Made by a program: the position numbers and the translations under genes. 61,920 bases of DNA from a virus: positions 1 through 61,920 of IMG/VR virus record IMGVR_UViG_3300044833_000104; one strand, given 5' to 3'. The notes under the pieces are model-generated. The model was not told where the DNA came from. It searched no databases and worked only from the letters and a program-made list of their open reading frames with translations. Positions 58,846 to 61,920 of this stretch are shown here, one piece after another (within the stretch, counting starts at the first letter, position 1; every line of letters begins with the position of its first letter).

Positions 58846-59900
58846 TAGGCGGGCACCTCGGCGAAATCTGAAGCTGTGAAGAAAAGGCCCTGCGCTGGCT
58901 TCAGGCATGCGGGGCTGAACCAGATGCGTTCACGCCCAGCATTCTCTCTGCCGGTTCCTTCGCCCTGTGAGCCATAGCCGCCGCGAGACTTCCACGCGAC
59001 ACACTCCCAGCTATCCGGCATGTCGTGCTCGCCGTCATAGCCGCACAGCGCAATGCGCAGATCCCGGTGGCTTCCGTTCTCTATCGCCCAGCGGCGGACC
59101 TCATGAGCGACGTCTGATGAGTCCGAGGCGTAGAGGTCATCCTGCCGCCCGGCGGTGTCGGCGTAAGGCGGATCGAGGAAGACACCCGTGATGCCATGCT
59201 TGAAAGTCACAGAAGGGCCGCAGATGCGTTCCCAGTTGCCACAGCACACTCGCACCTTGCGAAGTCTGTCGGCGAGCTGTTGCATGTAGGCCAAGAGAGG
59301 CGTTCCCGAGGTGCGGTCGCTTACGCATGCTTCCACGCCCGTGCCCGCGTCCCCGAGGTGAGGTAGCTGCCTGTTTACTCCTCGGCCCGCGTCCCCGAGG
59401 TGAGGTAGCTTACGGTGTACGCCCGTGCCCGCGTCCCCGAGGTGAGGTAGCTGCCTGTTTACTCCTCGGCCCGCGTCCCCGAGGTGAGGTAGCTGCACCG
59501 AGCACCATCCCGATCCAATCCATATGCACTGTCCCCATACCCACCAGCCTGCAATCTTCGCATCGTAAAACTCCGGTTCCACCTTCATTCGTTCGCGAAA
59601 CTCTTCCTGTCCGCAAAGCCATAAATGCCGCGCGTGCTGATCCGCCTCGTTCACTGGGCTATCGGCATACTCCGCGACTGCCTCGGGGTCATGCTGCAGC
59701 GCCCTCCAAAAGTTGGCCACCATGCAATCCAAGTCGTTGACGGTCTCTATGCCGCGTTGGCTCTCGCGTCCCAACAGCACCGCGCCAGAGCCAAAGAAGG
59801 GCTCGACGTAATTGGGAACGTCACCAAGGCGCGACCAAACAAGATCGCTGACGCGAGATTTTCCTCCGAACCAAGGAAACGGGGCCTTGAGAAGGCTCAC
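58845..59900 (-). CDS. dam: DNA adenine methylase (D12 class) with repeat insert
   Basis: 351 residues. KAPFPWFGGKSRVSDLVW and YVEPFFGSGAVLLG are the AdoMet site, and VFLDPPYAD is the catalytic DPPY. Between them, at about residues 138-193, lies a fourfold 14-residue repeat (LPHLGDAGRGVNRQ-like) coded by 42-base repeats. Methylates adenine, probably for self-protection or regulation. Confidence 0.88.
   Translation of the reverse strand: MSLLKAPFPWFGGKSRVSDLVWSRLGDVPNYVEPFFGSGAVLLGRESQRGIETVNDLDCMVANFWRALQHDPEAVAEYADSPVNEADQHARHLWLCGQEEFRERMKVEPEFYDAKIAGWWVWGQCIWIGSGWCSVQLPHLGDAGRGVNRQLPHLGDAGTGVHRKLPHLGDAGRGVNRQLPHLGDAGTGVEACVSDRTSGTPLLAYMQQLADRLRKVRVCCGNWERICGPSVTFKHGITGVFLDPPYADTAGRQDDLYASDSSDVAHEVRRWAIENGSHRDLRIALCGYDGEHDMPDSWECVAWKSRGGYGSQGEGTGRENAGRERIWFSPACLKPAQGLFFTASDFAEVPA
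59326..59504 (-). repeat. Four 42-base tandem repeats inside dam
   Basis: Four copies of a 42-base unit, each with the shared core CGCGTCCCCGAGGTGAGGTA on the plus strand. Copies 1 and 3 and copies 2 and 4 are the closest pairs, so an 84-base double unit seems to have been duplicated. All copies stay in frame, adding four 14-residue units to the enzyme. Confidence 0.9.
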
Positions 59901-60226
59901 GCCGTCACCTCGAGATACTCAACCGGTATGCCGAGTTCATGGGCGATGGCAATCTCAGCGGCAACGCCTCGGCTCACGGTCCAGCCGTCCATCATTGCGA
60001 CGATGACCTTGGAGCTTGCGGCAATGAACTCATGATCAAACTGCTTCCAGTAGTCCCAGCAGCGCGGAAGTTCACACCGGACGGCTATCGGATGGGTGTG
60101 CGCAATGGGACAGAAGATGACAAGGCCCGTCGCCATCAGACGCCCGGCGATCCGGCATACTTCATCGAACCGGCGCTCCTCGACAGCGTGGTCGGGGCGA
60201 GAGTAAGGGCTTGCGAGATAGATCAC
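59897..60226 (-). CDS. Nucleoside 2-deoxyribosyltransferase-like (DUF4406/DUF1937)
   Basis: 109 residues from GTG at 60226, overlapping the previous stop. IYLASPYSRPDHAVEERRFD, ARLMATGLVIFCPIAHTHP-like and IVAMMDGWTVSRGVAAEIAI are the fold's marks, with the Glu nucleophile in AAEI. It could remodel nucleotides or make a signalling molecule. No substrate can be inferred. Confidence 0.7.
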   Translation of the reverse strand: MIYLASPYSRPDHAVEERRFDEVCRIAGRLMATGLVIFCPIAHTHPIAVRCELPRCWDYWKQFDHEFIAASSKVIVAMMDGWTVSRGVAAEIAIAHELGIPVEYLEVTA

Positions 60227-60603
60227 GCAGCCTCCCGCTTCTCGCCCACGACCATGCAAATCTCAATGACCAACCGTGTCTGCACCTCATCGAAGAAGCC
60301 GATATGGCAGTCCCTCGGGTCGATCCCTATCTCTTGCGCAAGCCAGCGGTAAGCGGCTTTCCTTGTGGGATCGGGCGGCCAACCGTTCGCAGGCCCAACC
60401 ATCCCCCATAGTTGGTTGAAGGCGACGTAAGCGCGCTTCTGCAGCCCTCGCAGCGATTCCTTTGCCAGCCGCCCCATCGGCTTGAGCGTTGGGCTTCCCG
60501 GATAAATCTTCACCCAGGCCCTACAGCGACGGCATGACCACTTTCCATCCCCGAACTCCGCGGGGTCGTTGCAGTAGGGGCACCGTGGCTCCGCAAGGCT
60601 CAT
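60223..60603 (-). CDS. DUF3268-like zinc-finger protein
   Basis: 126 residues. CPYCNDPAEFGDGKWSCRRC and CRAWVKIYPGSPTLKPMGRL are the zinc site and its tail in this family. DPTRKAAYRWLAQEIGID follows. A widespread small phage protein of unknown role. Confidence 0.7.
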   Translation of the reverse strand: MSLAEPRCPYCNDPAEFGDGKWSCRRCRAWVKIYPGSPTLKPMGRLAKESLRGLQKRAYVAFNQLWGMVGPANGWPPDPTRKAAYRWLAQEIGIDPRDCHIGFFDEVQTRLVIEICMVVGEKREAA

Positions 60604-60731
60604 CGGCCACCGGCCTTCGTAAGCCAGCGCTCAAACTGTTTCTTCTCAATAAAATCGCGTAGCCGCAGGCAAACGAAGGGCAACCCAATGACGCAAAGGG
60701 CTGCGCAGAACAACGCAAGGTCCAAATACAT
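60600..60731 (-). CDS. Single-helix membrane miniprotein
   Basis: 43 residues from the ATG at 60731, with GGAG about 10 bases upstream; an ATG at 60785 lacks a ribosome site. One membrane helix (YLDLALFCAALCVIGLPFVC), then a basic tail. It is the first gene of the leftward operon, behind the operator at 60804. Confidence 0.5.
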   Translation of the reverse strand: MYLDLALFCAALCVIGLPFVCLRLRDFIEKKQFERWLTKAGGR

Positions 60732-60803
60732 GTTGAGTCCGCTCCAAGGTCGGTGAGAACAGACACTAGCACCGATGATGGACATATTTCAACAAAATTA
60801 TCT

Positions 60804-60825
60804 CGACATAATTATGTCGTTGACA
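60804..60825. promoter_or_regulatory. Operator palindrome and -35 element between the two operons
   Basis: CGACATAATTATGTCG (60804-60819) is a perfect 16-base palindrome, followed directly by TTGACA (60820-60825), a consensus -35 for the rightward xis-int unit. On the other strand GATAAT lies just beyond the palindrome and may be the -10 of the leftward operon. The same palindrome with one change occurs at 3793. GACATAT half-sites repeat on both sides. Confidence 0.75.
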
Positions 60826-60848
60826 TATCGCATCAGTTTGGGCAATAG

Positions 60849-61094
60849 TTGGCACTCGGAGAAAACCCCATTCCAATCCAGTCACACCCCGACCCGTTCG
60901 AGCGCCACTACACCCCGCAGGAGTTGGGCGAGCTGTGGAGATTCGAAGAGACCACCATCCGCCGCATGTTCCTCGACGAGCCCGGCGTCCTCAAAGTGGG
61001 AAAACAAGGGCGCAGGGATGGAAAGCGAGACTATGTCAGCATTCGCATCCCCGCCTCAATTGCGCAGAAAGTCTATGAACGAAGAACGAGATAG
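60849..61094 (+). CDS. xis: Excisionase-like small DNA-binding protein
   Basis: 81 residues. The reading frame opens directly after a stop at 60846, so the start is TTG at 60849 or later. RHYTPQELGELWRFEETTIR is a helix-turn-helix of the excisionase/MerR type, then FLDEPGVLKVGKQGRRDGKR forms a wing and basic patch. It lies one base upstream of the integrase. It would direct excision and could also regulate int. Confidence 0.65.
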   Translation: MALGENPIPIQSHPDPFERHYTPQELGELWRFEETTIRRMFLDEPGVLKVGKQGRRDGKRDYVSIRIPASIAQKVYERRTR

Positions 61095-61095
61095 A

Positions 61096-61920
61096 ATGGC
61101 CGCCATGCTTACCATCTGGCGAAGGCACACCTCTTCCTGCCGCTTCAGCGGCAAGGGCAGAGACTACCTCAAATGCGATTGCCCGCTCTGGGCGGATGGC
61201 TATGTCGACGGCAAGCGCGTCTTACGCAGATCGCTGGGCACAAGAGATATGGCGCGTGCACGCAAGAAGGCCGTGGCGCTCGAGTCGCCGGACAGCCGGA
61301 TCTACAAGTCTGTAGCGGACGCGGTCGACAGCTTCCTCGACCATTGCCAGAGTGAGGGCCTAACCTTCGCGACATATCGGAGATACCGGAACGCCCTGAC
61401 GAAGCTGCGAGAGTTCTGCGCCGACCGCAACGCCGACAGCCTCAACGAATTGGATACGGAGATACTTGATGCGTTTCGCGCGAACCGCAAGTTGAAGCCG
61501 ATCACCTCTTCAAAGGAACTCCAGATACTTCGTCAGTTCTGCGGTTTCTGCGCCGACCGCCGCTGGATGGAAGGCAACCCAGCCAAGCGCATCAAGGGGC
61601 CGCGCAACATTAGGCCCAACGATGTCGAGCCCTTTACGCCAGCGGAGATAATCCAGATCATTCAGGCGTGTGAGGCAATCGGTCAGACAGCCTATGAGCG
61701 GCTACGGGCGAAGGCGATGGTGCTTACCTTCCGCTACACGGCGCTTCGGCTTGGGGATGTGGCAATGCTGGCACGCGACCGCATCAGCAAAGACGGTAAG
61801 AGGTGGCGGATATTCCTTCGAACCGAGAAGAACGGTAAGCCCGTCTTCCTCCCCATCCCCGACGAGATGAAACGGGCGCTCGATATCGTACCGGTGCCCC
61901 GAGGATGCAAGGGAGAATCG
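61096..61920 (+). CDS. int: Tyrosine integrase, N-terminal part (continues at base 1)
   Basis: Residues 1-275 of the 381-residue integrase; ATG at 61096, or 61105 as an alternative. The first 60 residues form a small N-terminal domain with CDCPLWADGYVDGKRV, typical of integrases from soil bacteria. Residues about 70-160 are the core-binding domain (VADAVDSFLDHCQSEGLTFA, YRRYRNALTKLREF). The catalytic domain begins near 185 (EPFTPAEIIQIIQACE) and contains Arg218. The gene continues over the assembly joint into bases 128-448. Confidence 0.95.
   Translation, partial: MAAMLTIWRRHTSSCRFSGKGRDYLKCDCPLWADGYVDGKRVLRRSLGTRDMARARKKAVALESPDSRIYKSVADAVDSFLDHCQSEGLTFATYRRYRNALTKLREFCADRNADSLNELDTEILDAFRANRKLKPITSSKELQILRQFCGFCADRRWMEGNPAKRIKGPRNIRPNDVEPFTPAEIIQIIQACEAIGQTAYERLRAKAMVLTFRYTALRLGDVAMLARDRISKDGKRWRIFLRTEKNGKPVFLPIPDEMKRALDIVPVPRGCKGES
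61794..61920. repeat. Terminal overlap, right copy
   Basis: Exact copy of bases 1-127. Joining the two copies restores one uninterrupted integrase gene, which supports circularity, either as the excised phage circle or as a circularly permuted packaged genome. Confidence 0.95.

Noticed and set aside
1-61920. tRNA genes
   Set aside because: No complete cloverleaf was found by eye; only the short tRNA-like piece at 515-537. A tRNA scan would be decisive.

Overview
The window is one complete circular genome read as a linear contig. Its first 127 bases are identical to its last 127, so one turn is 61,793 bp and the integrase gene runs across the ends. The content is that of a temperate long-tailed phage with HK97-type head genes: tyrosine integrase, P27-type small terminase, large terminase, HK97-like portal, protease and capsid, a siphovirus-type tail with a long tape measure, a GH108 endolysin and phage-type replication and recombination genes. 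The host is probably a member of the Acidobacteriota. This is an inference from the style of the integrase, the secreted Ig-like protein and the seven-helix membrane protein; no homology search was possible.

Layout. (a) 60.8-61.9 kb and 0-3.5 kb, rightward: a small excisionase-like protein, the integrase, a probable attP next to it, then a lysogeny or cargo block (tiny secreted Pro/Cys peptide, seven-helix membrane protein, one-helix protein, winged-helix protein, secreted protein) closed by a strong terminator at 3.52 kb. (b) 3.8-21.3 kb, rightward early operon: about fifty small, tightly overlapping genes, many of them zinc-ribbon miniproteins, around a recombination and replication core (ERF annealing protein, YqaJ/lambda-exonuclease-type nuclease, RusA resolvase, DnaB helicase). 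Within it lie two genes, at 6.4 and 7.3 kb, preceded by unusual arrays of degenerate 5-base GGYNN repeats ending in stable hairpins. (c) 21.3-60.7 kb, leftward. In transcription order this starts at 60.7 kb with small early genes (DUF3268-like, nucleoside deoxyribosyltransferase-like, adenine methylase, DUF1376-type replication protein, helicase-loader-like protein, ASCH), then the packaging module (HNH, terminases), head, tail, receptor-binding proteins and lysis genes, and ends at a terminator at 21.3 kb that faces the end of the early operon. A rightward acyltransferase gene (26.4 kb) is inserted among the tail genes, next to a leftward secreted beta-helix protein.

Control. The same 16-base palindrome (CGACATAATTATGTCG) occurs at 60,804, between the leftward early operon and xis-int, and with one change at 3,793, in front of the rightward early operon. 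Each copy abuts or overlaps a TTGAC -35 element. This is the arrangement expected for a phage repressor acting at two control regions. No classical CI-type repressor was recognised.

Items most worth attention are the GGYNN arrays with a RAMP/Cas7-like protein and its partner, the peptide and seven-helix protein block, the glycosyltransferase cassette bracketed by two HNH genes inside the head module, the fused remnants of an HNH gene and a C5-methyltransferase, and the paired operators.
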